From: Pseudomonadota bacterium
GTDB taxonomy: Bacteria > Pseudomonadota > Alphaproteobacteria > Sphingomonadales > Sphingomonadaceae
Reading direction: 5' to 3'
NCBI GenBank assembly: GCA_023445495.1
Contig: JAEXLC010000302.1
Location: 1 to 26,814, forward strand
DNA: 26,814 bases
Below, piece by piece: positions 7,166 to 14,529 of this stretch (its first letter is position 1; each line of letters opens with the position of its first letter). Under the pieces are notes generated by a model. That model was not told the origin of the DNA, searched no databases, and was given only the letters and a program-made list of their open reading frames with translations. The position numbers were made by a program, and so were the translations under genes.

Positions 7166-8086
7166 TCAGCTCTCCAGAAGGAAGTCTGGAACGCTCAAAT
7201 AGCGCTCACCTGTATCATAATTGAACCCGAGCACCCGAACGCCCTCGGGAAGATCGGGCAGCTTCTGCAGAATCGCCGCCAGAGTCGCGCCCGAGGAGAT
7301 GCCCACCAGCATGCCTTCTTCCCGCGCCGCGCGGCGCGCCATGTCCTTGGCGACACCGGCATCGACCTTGATCACGCCGTCGATCGCGTCGGTATGCAGG
7401 TTGCGCGGCACGAAGCCGGCGCCGATGCCCTGGATCGGGTGCGGACCGGGCTGGCCGCCCGAGATGACCGGCGAAAGCTCCGGCTCGACCGCATAGACCT
7501 TCACGTTCGGCCAGGCCTTTTTCAGCGTCTCGGCAACGCCGGTGATATGGCCGCCGGTGCCGACGCCGGTGATCACCACGTCGATCGGCGTGTCGGCGAA
7601 GTCGTTCAGGATCTCCTGCGCGGTCGTGCGATGATGCACGTCGATGTTCGCCGGGTTCTCGAATTGCTGCGGCATCCAGGCGCCGGGCGTCGTCTCGACG
7701 ATCTCCATCGCCCGCTCGATCGCGCCCTTCATGCCCTTCTCGCGCGGGGTCAGGTCGAAGGTCGCGCCATAGGCGAGCATCAGGCGGCGGCGCTCGAGGC
7801 TCATGCTCTCGGGCATCACCAGGATCAGCTTGTAGCCCTTCACCGCCGCGACCATCGCCAGGCCGACGCCGGTGTTGCCGCTGGTCGGCTCGACGATCGT
7901 GCCGCCCGGCTGCAGGCTGCCGTCCTTCTCGGCCGCCTCGATCATCGCCAGCGCGATGCGGTCCTTGATCGAGCCGCCCGGATTGGTGCGCTCGGACTTG
8001 ATCCAGACTTCCGCGTCCGGGAACAGCTTGCTGGCCCGGATGTGCGGCGTGTTGCCGATCGTTTCGAGGATCGTATTGGCCTTCAT
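7166..8086 (-). CDS. cysK: Cysteine synthase A (O-acetylserine sulfhydrylase)
   Basis: A 306-aa PLP enzyme that makes L-cysteine from O-acetylserine and sulfide in the cytoplasm. The PLP lysine is K41 in NPGGSIKDRIAL. The substrate loop PTSGNTG is near 67-73, the phosphate-binding GVGTGGHITGV loop is present, and the CysK-like VMPESMSLERRRLM segment separates it from cystathionine synthases. The start is the ATG at 8086, preceded by AAGGAG at ideal spacing; a longer frame exists but lacks support. The ATG overlaps the stop of the upstream MFS gene as ATGA, so the two are translationally coupled. That pairing suggests the exporter handles a cysteine-related or sulfur compound, which is inference. 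Confidence 0.95.
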   Translation of the reverse strand: MKANTILETIGNTPHIRASKLFPDAEVWIKSERTNPGGSIKDRIALAMIEAAEKDGSLQPGGTIVEPTSGNTGVGLAMVAAVKGYKLILVMPESMSLERRRLMLAYGATFDLTPREKGMKGAIERAMEIVETTPGAWMPQQFENPANIDVHHRTTAQEILNDFADTPIDVVITGVGTGGHITGVAETLKKAWPNVKVYAVEPELSPVISGGQPGPHPIQGIGAGFVPRNLHTDAIDGVIKVDAGVAKDMARRAAREEGMLVGISSGATLAAILQKLPDLPEGVRVLGFNYDTGERYLSVPDFLLES

Positions 8087-9414
8087 GTCGTCATCTCCTT
8101 GGGAGGAATCTCGAGATTGGCCGGAGGATCGAAGGTTCGAGCCCGCCTCAGCTCCGGAAATAGCTTGGCCCATGCGATCGTGACAAGGATCGCACCGATA
8201 CCGCCGCCCACCACTGCGGCAACCGGCCCGATGAGCGCGGCGAGGAAACCCGATTCGGCCTCGCCCAGCTCGTTCGAGCCGGAAATGAACAAGGTGGACA
8301 CCGCGCCGACCCGGCCGCGCATCTCATCGGGCGTGTAGAGCTGGATCAGCGACTGGCGAACATAGACCGAGACCATGTCGGCCGCACCCAGCACGAACAG
8401 GGCGAACAGCGCGATCAATACCGCCGGCGCGGTATCGTGTCCGATCGCGCTCGGCCCCAGCACCGGCACGAGCAAGGGCGCCGAGAGGCCGAAGATCACC
8501 GTCGCGAAACCGAACAGCGCCACGGCGAGCAGCATTTTCACGCCGACATCGCTCCTGAGCGGCCGCCAGGAGAAGAACACCGCGGTCAGCACCGCGCCCA
8601 CTGCCGGCGCCGCGCGCAGGTGCCCGAGCCCGGCCGAGCCGACCTCGAGGATGTCGCGCGCGTAGACCGGTAGCATCGCCGTCGCGCCGCCGAGCAGCAC
8701 CGCGAACAGATCGAGCGAGATCGCACCGAGCACCAGCCGGTTGCGGCGGACATAGTGCAACCCGTCGACCATCTGCGCCCAGGGGCTGCCGCTGAACTTG
8801 CGCGCGCTGCGCGGCACCGGCCCGATCAGCATGAGCATCAGCAAGGACAGGAGGAACAGTCCGCCCGCCACCGCATAGGAGAGCCAGTCCGCCGCCGCAT
8901 AGAGATAGCCGCCCATCGCCGGCCCGATCACGGTGCCGATCTGCCAGGAGAGCGAGCTGAGCGCGATCGCGGTCGGCAGGATCGCCTTGGGCACGAGGTT
9001 CGGCGAGAGCGCGCTCAGTGCCGGGCTGGCAAAGGCGCGGGCGACGCCGAGCAGCGAGGCAATGCCGAACAATGCGGGCAGGCTGATCGTGTCGGTATAG
9101 GTCAGCACGCCGAGGCTGATCGCGCAGAAGGCTTCGAGCGCCACCGAGGCGCGGGCGATCCAGCGCCGGTCGAGCCGGTCCGCTACCCAGCCGGCAAAGA
9201 GCGAGAGAAAGAGCAGGGGCAGGAACTGCGCGACGCCGATCAGGCCGAGCTGGAAGGCCGCTTCCTTCACCGTCATGGTGCGGCGGGCGATGTCGTACAC
9301 CTGCCAGCCGATCACGATCACCATCGCCATCTGCCCGAGCGTCGCGGAAAGGCGCGCGAGGAAATAATAGCGGAAGTTGGGAACGGCGAACGGATGCTGT
9401 GCTTCGGCGGCCAT
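8083..9414 (-). CDS. MFS exporter (EntS/MFS_3-like)
   Basis: A 443-aa, roughly 12-helix major facilitator protein. The N-terminal half contains the conserved GWQVYDIARR and an A-type loop LFAGWVADRLDRRW between helices 2 and 3. The C-terminal half has VYVRQSLIQLYTPDEMRGRVGAV, which is characteristic of the EntS/MFS_3 branch (enterobactin exporter and macrolide-efflux relatives). The substrate cannot be read from the sequence. I took the ATG at 9414 rather than the longer frame to 9477, because the N-terminal extension is Arg-rich and not membrane-like, and MAAEAQHPFAVPNFRYYF matches the usual family start. Its stop overlaps cysK by four bases. It follows the DHA2 exporter gene by 83 bases on the same strand. 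Confidence 0.88.
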   Translation of the reverse strand: MAAEAQHPFAVPNFRYYFLARLSATLGQMAMVIVIGWQVYDIARRTMTVKEAAFQLGLIGVAQFLPLLFLSLFAGWVADRLDRRWIARASVALEAFCAISLGVLTYTDTISLPALFGIASLLGVARAFASPALSALSPNLVPKAILPTAIALSSLSWQIGTVIGPAMGGYLYAAADWLSYAVAGGLFLLSLLMLMLIGPVPRSARKFSGSPWAQMVDGLHYVRRNRLVLGAISLDLFAVLLGGATAMLPVYARDILEVGSAGLGHLRAAPAVGAVLTAVFFSWRPLRSDVGVKMLLAVALFGFATVIFGLSAPLLVPVLGPSAIGHDTAPAVLIALFALFVLGAADMVSVYVRQSLIQLYTPDEMRGRVGAVSTLFISGSNELGEAESGFLAALIGPVAAVVGGGIGAILVTIAWAKLFPELRRARTFDPPANLEIPPKEMTT

Positions 9415-9497
9415 GGAAGCGCCTCTAGGCCTTTCCGCGACGGGACCGCAACGAACGATTGCAGCCCGACGCGCCAATCACGCGAAGATATGTCCGC

Positions 9498-10889
9498 TCA
9501 GCGCAATTTTGCCGGCTGGACGTCCTCGGTCTCGGCGCTGCGCGGGTTGCGGATTGCGGGCCGCAGGCGCGCGAAACTGCACAGCCCGGCAATGGCCGCG
9601 AGCCCGGCGGCCACCAGCGCAGGCGCCGTGCCTCCGCCGATGCTCAGCGCCAGCAGCGCGGCCACCAGCGTGGCGCCGGTCGTCTGCCCCACCATCCGCG
9701 TCGTGGAGACCAGCCCGCCCGCCGCCGCGGCGCGGTCGATCGGTGCCGAGCCGATGATCAGCCGTGCATTGGGCGACAGGAACATGCCGAAGCCCGCACC
9801 GGTAAGCGACATCCGCCAGGCGACATCGAACCAGCTCGGGTCCGCGGGCAGGAAGGCGAGGAAGATCAGGCCGGTCACTGCGATCACCATGCCGATCGCG
9901 CCCAGCGCGCCCGCCGGATAGCGATCGGAAAGCGAGCCGGCGAGCGGCGCGACGATCATGGTGGTGAGCGGCCAGGGCGCGATCACCGCGCCGACTTCGG
10001 AAGGCGCGAACCCGTAGCCGTGCTGGAGCCGGAAGGGCAGGGAGAGCAGCAGCGTCATCGTCGCGATGAACGCGGTGAACGCGCCCACCACCGACAGCGC
10101 GAGCACCGGGCGGGCGAGCAGATCGACCGGCAGGATCGGCTTGGGCTCGTGCAATTCGCGCCGGACGAACAACAACCCGATCACCGCACCCGCGATCACC
10201 ACCGCCCCGGAGACCACCGGGCTGTCCCCATGCACGGCGCTTTCCAGCCCGCCGATGACCAGGCCGAACATCCCGGCGCAGAGCAGCGCGCCCAATATGT
10301 CGAAGGGCTCGTCGCGCGGCTCGCTCTTGGGCAAGGCGCGCCCGAACAACAGGCTGGCGATGGCAAAGGGCACGGCGGAGGCAAAAACCCAGGGCCAGGG
10401 GCCGATCGCCAGCACCAGGCCACCCAGCGTCGGCGCGAGCGCCGCCGAGCTGGAGACCACCACCGAATTGATGCCGAGCCCGCGCCCGAGATGCTTGGCC
10501 GGATAGATCTGGCGGATCAGCGCGGAGGATACGCTGAGCGCCGCCGCCGCCCCCGCCGCCTGCGCCGCCCGGACGATCAGCAGGAAGGGCAGGCTCTTGG
10601 CGAAGAAGCAAAGCATGGTCGCAACGGCGAAGACCAGCTGGCCGGTCTGGTACATGCGCTTGAGGCCGATCCGCTCGCCCAGTCCGGAGAAGGGCAGCAA
10701 CAGCATCACCAGCACCAGCTGGTAGACCGTCACCACCGATACCGCTGCCGAACTGTCGATGCGGAGATCGCGGGCAATGGTAGGCAGCGCCACCGTGGCG
10801 ATCGCGCCGTCGACCACGACCAATGCAGTGCCGAACGAAACGGCGGCGATCGCTAGCGTGCGGCGTGGTTGGGGAAGGCCATCGGTCAT
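9498..10889 (-). CDS. MFS exporter, DHA2 (EmrB/QacA, 14-helix) type
   Basis: A 463-aa multidrug-type proton antiporter in the inner membrane. The first helix carries the DHA2 signature VVVDGAIATVALPTIARDL. It is followed by the loop motif A GERIGLKRMY and, in helix 5, GINSVVVSSSAALAPTLGGLVL (motif C-like GP/GG pattern). The length and number of hydrophobic stretches fit 14 helices. No HlyD/EmrA adaptor gene is next to it, so it probably works alone in the inner membrane. The upstream region (10890-10988) is shared with a divergent small gene. No TetR/MarR-type regulator is adjacent, so its inducer is not apparent. Substrate unknown. Confidence 0.88.
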   Translation of the reverse strand: MTDGLPQPRRTLAIAAVSFGTALVVVDGAIATVALPTIARDLRIDSSAAVSVVTVYQLVLVMLLLPFSGLGERIGLKRMYQTGQLVFAVATMLCFFAKSLPFLLIVRAAQAAGAAAALSVSSALIRQIYPAKHLGRGLGINSVVVSSSAALAPTLGGLVLAIGPWPWVFASAVPFAIASLLFGRALPKSEPRDEPFDILGALLCAGMFGLVIGGLESAVHGDSPVVSGAVVIAGAVIGLLFVRRELHEPKPILPVDLLARPVLALSVVGAFTAFIATMTLLLSLPFRLQHGYGFAPSEVGAVIAPWPLTTMIVAPLAGSLSDRYPAGALGAIGMVIAVTGLIFLAFLPADPSWFDVAWRMSLTGAGFGMFLSPNARLIIGSAPIDRAAAAGGLVSTTRMVGQTTGATLVAALLALSIGGGTAPALVAAGLAAIAGLCSFARLRPAIRNPRSAETEDVQPAKLR

Positions 10890-10928
10890 GCCTGCTCAGT
10901 GCCGCAACCGCTCGCCAGGTTCCAGAGG

Positions 10929-10954
10929 GAACCCATCCTCACCCAAAAGGGTTG
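10929..10954 (+). promoter_or_regulatory. EcfG-type (general stress) promoter candidate
   Basis: GGAAC at 10929-10933, a 17-base spacer and GGTT at 10951-10954. The alphaproteobacterial general stress sigma factor EcfG recognises GGAAC-N16/17-CGTT, so this site differs at a single position. The transcript start would fall near 10961, about 28 bases before the ATG of the 25-residue membrane protein, which is normal spacing. Confidence 0.55.
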
Positions 10955-10988
10955 TTTCGCAATCTAAACCAAAGACTTGGAGAGACTG

Positions 10989-11066
10989 ATGGGCAAGGGC
11001 ATCCTGTTGTGGCTGCTGGGCATTCCGATCCCGATCATCCTGCTGATCCTGTTGTTCTGGCACTAG
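10989..11066 (+). CDS. 25-residue hydrophobic small membrane protein
   Basis: The open frame translates to MGKGILLWLLGIPIP followed by IILLILLFWH and TAG: one Lys near the N-terminus, then a single membrane helix broken by Pro-Ile-Pro. A GGAGAG ribosome site lies 5 bases upstream, and an EcfG-like promoter fits the distance. Very short proteins of this GKGILLWLLGIPIP type are, to my recollection, frequent in proteobacteria, often unannotated, and have no assigned function. An N-in or dual topology with membrane-stress involvement would be inference from the promoter alone. It lies 6 bases before the convergent stop of the hemerythrin-like gene. Confidence 0.72.
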   Translation: MGKGILLWLLGIPIPIILLILLFWH

Positions 11067-11072
11067 CGCCGA

Positions 11073-11621
11073 TCAGGCCGCGTCGGCATCGCCCCGACCG
11101 GTGCCGTTTTCGATGACAAGGTTGTTGCCGGTGAAGATCAGCTCGCGGATCTCCCAGGCATCGGCGACATAGCGATGGTCCGGCTTGCCGGGGCAGGCGC
11201 CTTCGTCATTCGTCGGAAGCTGGTGCATCAGTGGCAGGATGTCAGCCGCCTCGCGCTCGATACGCTCGCGGATGCGACCCATCAGCCAGCGGATCGAGCG
11301 CGCATAGGTGTCCCACTGCGCCTCGCTGGGGAGGCCGTGCCACCGGGTGACATGCTCGCGGAAGTCGGCGACGAGCGCTGCGGTCTCGGCACTCGCCTGG
11401 CTGGCGGTCCGCGCGACCTCGCCGCCAAGGCCGTCCATCAGCGGGCCGTATACCTGGCCCTCCATCTTCGCGAAGTGCATCAAAAGGTCGCGGGTGAACA
11501 TCCAGCGGCGGAAACCCAGCCCGTCGACACTGGCAGGCCGCGGCCCGGAGACCATCGTCTCGAGCGCATCGGCATTGGCAAGAATGTGGCTGTGCTGTCT
11601 CAGCACACGCTCCACGGGCAT
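11073..11621 (-). CDS. Hemerythrin-like (HHE) domain protein
   Basis: A 182-aa helical cytoplasmic protein. Candidate metal ligands are spaced as in HHE domains: LRQHSHIL in helix 1, LMHFAKMEGQVYGPLM in helix 2 (H-x4-E) and FREHVTRWHGL in helix 3. Such proteins bind a di-iron centre and sense or bind oxygen or nitric oxide, or serve in stress responses. The start at ATG 11621 is supported by GAGGAG eight bases upstream; three in-frame ATGs lie further upstream but lack a suitable ribosome site. The C-terminus (about 130-182) is a family-specific tail ending in acidic residues. It lies between two genes with EcfG-like promoters but shows no such site itself. The iron-binding assignment is not certain because the ligand set appears incomplete by eye. 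Confidence 0.72.
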   Translation of the reverse strand: MPVERVLRQHSHILANADALETMVSGPRPASVDGLGFRRWMFTRDLLMHFAKMEGQVYGPLMDGLGGEVARTASQASAETAALVADFREHVTRWHGLPSEAQWDTYARSIRWLMGRIRERIEREAADILPLMHQLPTNDEGACPGKPDHRYVADAWEIRELIFTGNNLVIENGTGRGDADAA

Positions 11622-11710
11622 TACGCGACTCCTCATTCCCCCATTCTGGCGCATTATGCCTGTGCGGGGGTGAAATCGCGGCTCAGGAGCTAACCCTATT
11701 GGGGAAGCTA

Positions 11711-11744
11711 CGGAGGCCCCGCCGCGAACGCGACAGGGCCTCCG
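11711..11744 (-). terminator. Hairpin after the glycine-zipper gene
   Basis: CGGAGGCCC (11711-11719) and GGGCCTCCG (11736-11744) form a perfect 9-bp GC stem starting 7 bases after the stop of the gene at 11751. The following - strand sequence has only a short T/C-rich stretch, so termination may need Rho or be partial. Confidence 0.5.
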
Positions 11745-11750
11745 CAACCC

Positions 11751-12281
11751 TTAGCGGCAGCGGACCTGGTCGCGGTCCACCGAGCTGCCGAGCGCGCCGC
11801 CGGCGATCGCGCCGAGCAGGGTGCCGACGGTCTTGGAACGGCCGCCCGCAATCACGTTGCCGAACAGGCCGCCGGCAGCGGCGCCGACGATCAGGCCGGT
11901 CGTGCCGTCCGAGCGCTTGCAATAATATTTGCCGTCATTGCCGCGATAGATGCGGTCGTCCTGGGTGAGGACCCGCTCCTGATAGCCCGGGGGCGGCGCA
12001 CGATAATCGCGCGATGCATCATAATATTCCTCGTCGCGCGGATCATAGCCCGAATAGCCGCCGCGCGGCGGGGGCGGCGGCGCGACCGGGCGCTGCTTGT
12101 AGGCGCGATAGCGCTCGAGTGCCTGCTGGAACTGGTCATATTCCCGCTCGAAGCGCTGCTGCGCCGCGTCGAAACGCGCCTCCTCGTCCTGCGCATAAAC
12201 GGGCGCGCGCTGTGCCATCGCCGGCGTCGCGACTGCCAGGCTGGCCGCTGCGACTGCGGCGAGGGTTACCAGATGCTTCAT
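11751..12281 (-). CDS. Exported glycine-zipper (2TM, 17-kDa antigen-like) protein
   Basis: A 176-aa envelope protein. The signal peptide is residues 1-23 (MKHLVTLAAVAAASLAVATP, cleavage after AMA). Then comes a Gln/Glu-rich helical stretch (AAQQRFEREYDQFQQALERY), a Pro run, a Tyr/Asp-rich segment and a C-terminal glycine zipper: GLIVGAAAGGLFGNVIAGG and TVGTLLGAIAGGALG. Glycine-zipper 2TM domains insert helical hairpins in the outer or inner membrane. There is no lipobox cysteine at the cleavage site, so it is not a lipoprotein. An EcfG-like site lies 25 bases upstream of the start, pointing to general-stress control. Confidence 0.85.
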   Translation of the reverse strand: MKHLVTLAAVAAASLAVATPAMAQRAPVYAQDEEARFDAAQQRFEREYDQFQQALERYRAYKQRPVAPPPPPRGGYSGYDPRDEEYYDASRDYRAPPPGYQERVLTQDDRIYRGNDGKYYCKRSDGTTGLIVGAAAGGLFGNVIAGGRSKTVGTLLGAIAGGALGSSVDRDQVRCR

Positions 12282-12305
12282 GTTATTCTCCTTCCCGAAG
12301 GCCCA

Positions 12306-12331
12306 TACGGCCGGGGGCGCTGAAACGTTCC
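12306..12331 (-). promoter_or_regulatory. EcfG-like promoter candidate for the glycine-zipper gene
   Basis: Read on the - strand, GGAAC (12331-12327) is followed after 17 bases by CGTA (12309-12306), one base off the GGAAC-N16/17-CGTT consensus. The gap to the ATG at 12281 is 24 bases, right for a short leader. Confidence 0.45.
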
Positions 12332-12442
12332 GGACATCCGCGTGAAGCCGGGCTGAACGGACGGTGCGGATACGACGGAACCGTAATGAAGTGCGGCAGA
12401 ACGCACCAGCGCGAAACCCGATCGGCCTTTGATAGTTGGCTC

Positions 12443-12467
12443 GGAACCGATAGGCTCAAGGGCCGCT
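12443..12467 (+). promoter_or_regulatory. Weak EcfG-like promoter candidate
   Basis: GGAAC (12443-12447), a 16-base spacer, then CGCT (12464-12467), with one mismatch to CGTT. It lies 70 bases before the ATG at 12538. It is less convincing than the other two; the rest of 12282-12537 shows no other clear signal. Confidence 0.3.
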
Positions 12468-12537
12468 TTGAAGCCGGAAAGCCTGCATCGAACGCCAAAA
12501 GCTTGCTGCGGCGCAGCAAGAGTTGCCATAAGGCCCC

Positions 12538-12876
12538 ATGCTGTTGAGTAATGAAACCGATTCCACCGCCGCGCCGGCCCCGACCACACCGATGGTGCTG
12601 GAGGGGATCGTGCGCCAGAAATGCCTGTCCGTGACGTACAACCGCACGGCGATGATCCTGGCGCCGCATATCCTCTACACCCGCCACGATGCGCTGCACG
12701 TCGATGGCGTGGTGGTGCTCAAGGAAGGCCAGCCGCCCCGCGAGGAAAAGATCGGCACCTTCAAGCTCGACGGGCTGACCGGAATGGCGGTGACCGACCG
12801 GGATTTCGTCAAGAGCGCGCTGTTCGATCCCGGCCTGGAGAAATATCAGGGCGAGACCCTGATGGCGGTGGCCTGA
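12538..12876 (+). CDS. Small cytoplasmic protein, possibly WYL-like fold, unknown function
   Basis: A 112-aa protein with no signal peptide or membrane segment. The core reads QKCLSVTYNRTAMILAPHIL then YTRHDALHVDGVVVLKEGQ and EEKIGTFKLDGLTGMAVTDR. The alternation of short strands, with a Tyr-Asn-Arg and a late FKLDGL strand, resembles the beta-rich WYL ligand-binding module of bacterial regulators, but the match is only by eye. No DNA-binding domain is attached, so if WYL-like it would be a stand-alone sensor. The gene directly downstream is in the same frame 27 bases on, separated by a hairpin. I do not recognise it beyond this. Confidence 0.72.
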   Translation: MLLSNETDSTAAPAPTTPMVLEGIVRQKCLSVTYNRTAMILAPHILYTRHDALHVDGVVVLKEGQPPREEKIGTFKLDGLTGMAVTDRDFVKSALFDPGLEKYQGETLMAVA

Positions 12877-12881
12877 TCCCC

Positions 12882-12903
12882 GGGGCTGTGCTGAAACAGC
12901 CCC
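12882..12903 (+). other. Hairpin abutting the start codon of the next gene
   Basis: GGGGCTGT (12882-12889) pairs perfectly with ACAGCCCC (12896-12903) around a 6-base loop. The ATG at 12904 follows immediately, so the stem occupies the place of a ribosome site. It may end transcription from the upstream gene or hold the start codon closed. Confidence 0.5.
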
Positions 12904-13575
12904 ATGAACTTCATGCAGTTCCTCAAGTCGCTCGACGACCTGCTGTACGAGATCATCACCTGGCTGGTCTTCTATCCGATCACCCTGTGGCGGACGATCC
13001 GGAAGCCGTTCGCGATGATGGCCTATGCCGACAGCGAGCTCGAGGATGCGCCCGAGCAGCAATATCCGGACGTGCTCAGCCCGCCGATCTTCCTGCTGCT
13101 CACGCTGCTGCTCAGCCACACGATCGAACTGGCGCTGGTCGGGCAGAGTTCGATCGTGGCGGACAAGCGCGGGCTGGCCGGGCTCATCAGCGACGATACC
13201 AGCCTGTTGCTGATGCGGCTGCTCTTCTTCGCGATTTTCCCGCTGATCATGGCGGTGGCGCTGCTGCGCCGACGGAAGGAGCGGCTGACCCGGGACAGCC
13301 TGAAGCCGCTATTCTATGCGCAATGCTATCCCGCCAGCGTGTTCGCGCTGGTGCTCGGGATCGGTTCGCTCGCGACGCAGATGCCGGGCGGCCCGGCATT
13401 CCGCAACGCCGGGCTGGCGATCATCCTTGCCGCCTTTCTCTGGTACGGCTCGCTGCAGACCTTGTGGTTCACGCACACCCTTGGCGTCTCGAAGCTTCGC
13501 GGCTTCGGCATCGCCACCATGACGATGGTGGAGTGCGTGATCCTGTTCGTGCTGCTCGCCGCGCTGCTTGCCTAG
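12904..13575 (+). CDS. Polytopic membrane protein, about five helices, unknown function
   Basis: A 223-aa protein. An amphipathic N-terminus (MNFMQFLKSLDDLLYEIITW) precedes hydrophobic segments near 60-76 (FLLLTLLLSHTIELALV), 103-121, 143-160, 167-185 and 203-223. The loops are acidic (ADSELEDAPEQQYPD) and basic (RRRKERLTRD). The overall pattern resembles Yip1-like or other small permease-type proteins, but I recognise no motif. No ribosome site precedes either ATG (12904 or 12913). A stable hairpin does, so expression may depend on translation of the upstream gene 27 bases away. Its TAG stop shares bases with the stop of the convergent gene. Confidence 0.75.
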   Translation: MNFMQFLKSLDDLLYEIITWLVFYPITLWRTIRKPFAMMAYADSELEDAPEQQYPDVLSPPIFLLLTLLLSHTIELALVGQSSIVADKRGLAGLISDDTSLLLMRLLFFAIFPLIMAVALLRRRKERLTRDSLKPLFYAQCYPASVFALVLGIGSLATQMPGGPAFRNAGLAIILAAFLWYGSLQTLWFTHTLGVSKLRGFGIATMTMVECVILFVLLAALLA

Positions 13576-14357
13576 AAGCCGCCGCCGCCGCGCCAGTCTC
13601 CCGCGTCGCACCGCCCCGTGAAGTTGGTTGCCGCCCGGATGCGGATGATGCCGCTGCGGCGGTCGATCTCGAACTTCGGCTTGTTGAGCCCGTTCATCCG
13701 GTACTCGCCGGTGATCCGGTCGGGTGTGACAACGAGGTTCTGGATGTCCCACCAGCCATTGTCGCCGCCGCTGTGGATAGGGGAGACCAGCTTGCCCTCG
13801 GGCCGGATGCGACCACGGCCATGCCAGATCTCGATCTGGAGGTCCGAGGCAAAACCATCCCTCCCGAGCGTGGTCCCATATTGCGGCTCGAACCGGTGGC
13901 TGCGCGAATTGTAGACATAGCCCGACTGATATTGGGCGGCCGGGGTGCTCCCGCCGCCGAAGCACACCAACGTGATCGAAGGACCATAGCGGTCGCCGCC
14001 TCCGGGACCGTCGCCATAGCCGGGGCGCTGCGGCGCAGGCGGGCCATAATCGGGACGCTGAGGCCGGCCGCCGCCGCCTTGGCAGTTCGCATCCGGCACC
14101 CGCTGGATCGCCGAATAGCGCCCCTCATTGATGGCCACCTGGATGCACTGGCGCTGGCGATCGCTCCACCACAGCGACCATTTCGTGTCGCGGACGGTGT
14201 TCACGGTGACAAAGGCATAACCCCGTGCCTCGAGCTGCGTCTCGCCGCCCGCTGCGCGGGCACCAACCAGATCGGCGACATCGGAAGGTGCGGATTGCGC
14301 TAAGGCAGGCACAGCAAGCGTGGTCGTGGCGAGCAGGGCGGTCAGCATCAGGCGCAT
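13572..14357 (-). CDS. Exported protein of unknown function with Pro/Gly-rich linker
   Basis: A 261-aa protein. I chose the ATG at 14357 because an AAAGGA ribosome site precedes it and it begins directly with a signal peptide (MRLMLTALLATTTLAVPALA, cleavage before QSAP). The N-terminal module (about 20-90) contains AFVTVNTVRDTKWSLWW and RQCIQVAINEGRYSAIQRV. A Pro/Gly/Arg linker follows (about 93-125), then a C-terminal beta-rich module with VCFGGGS and IEIWHGRGRIRPEGKLVSPI. Two-part exported proteins of this build are common in sphingomonads, with the first module resembling secreted proteins of unknown function. The stop codon overlaps the convergent membrane-protein gene. Confidence 0.8.
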   Translation of the reverse strand: MRLMLTALLATTTLAVPALAQSAPSDVADLVGARAAGGETQLEARGYAFVTVNTVRDTKWSLWWSDRQRQCIQVAINEGRYSAIQRVPDANCQGGGGRPQRPDYGPPAPQRPGYGDGPGGGDRYGPSITLVCFGGGSTPAAQYQSGYVYNSRSHRFEPQYGTTLGRDGFASDLQIEIWHGRGRIRPEGKLVSPIHSGGDNGWWDIQNLVVTPDRITGEYRMNGLNKPKFEIDRRSGIIRIRAATNFTGRCDAGDWRGGGGF

Positions 14358-14529
14358 GCGTCCAGGTCCTTTCGGGGTTGTTTCGGCGTCGTTCTTATCC
14401 TGCATCAATGCAGTCGCCCACGCCGATTTCCCATGCGGAGCGAATTTTCCGGGGAACCGCCTTCACACAACCTAAAGGGTCAATGCGTAGTAACCCATCC
14501 GGATTGGTGCGAATATCGGGCGAGGCGGA

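Noticed and set aside
9478..10611. 377-aa frame inside the DHA2 exporter
   Set aside because: Arg/Ala/Gly-rich shadow; the exporter frame holds the DHA2 and motif A signatures.
14453..14480. GGAAC upstream of the c-di-GMP protein as an EcfG promoter
   Set aside because: The next GGT lies 20 bases downstream; no CGTT-like element occurs at 16-17 bases, so the spacing is wrong.
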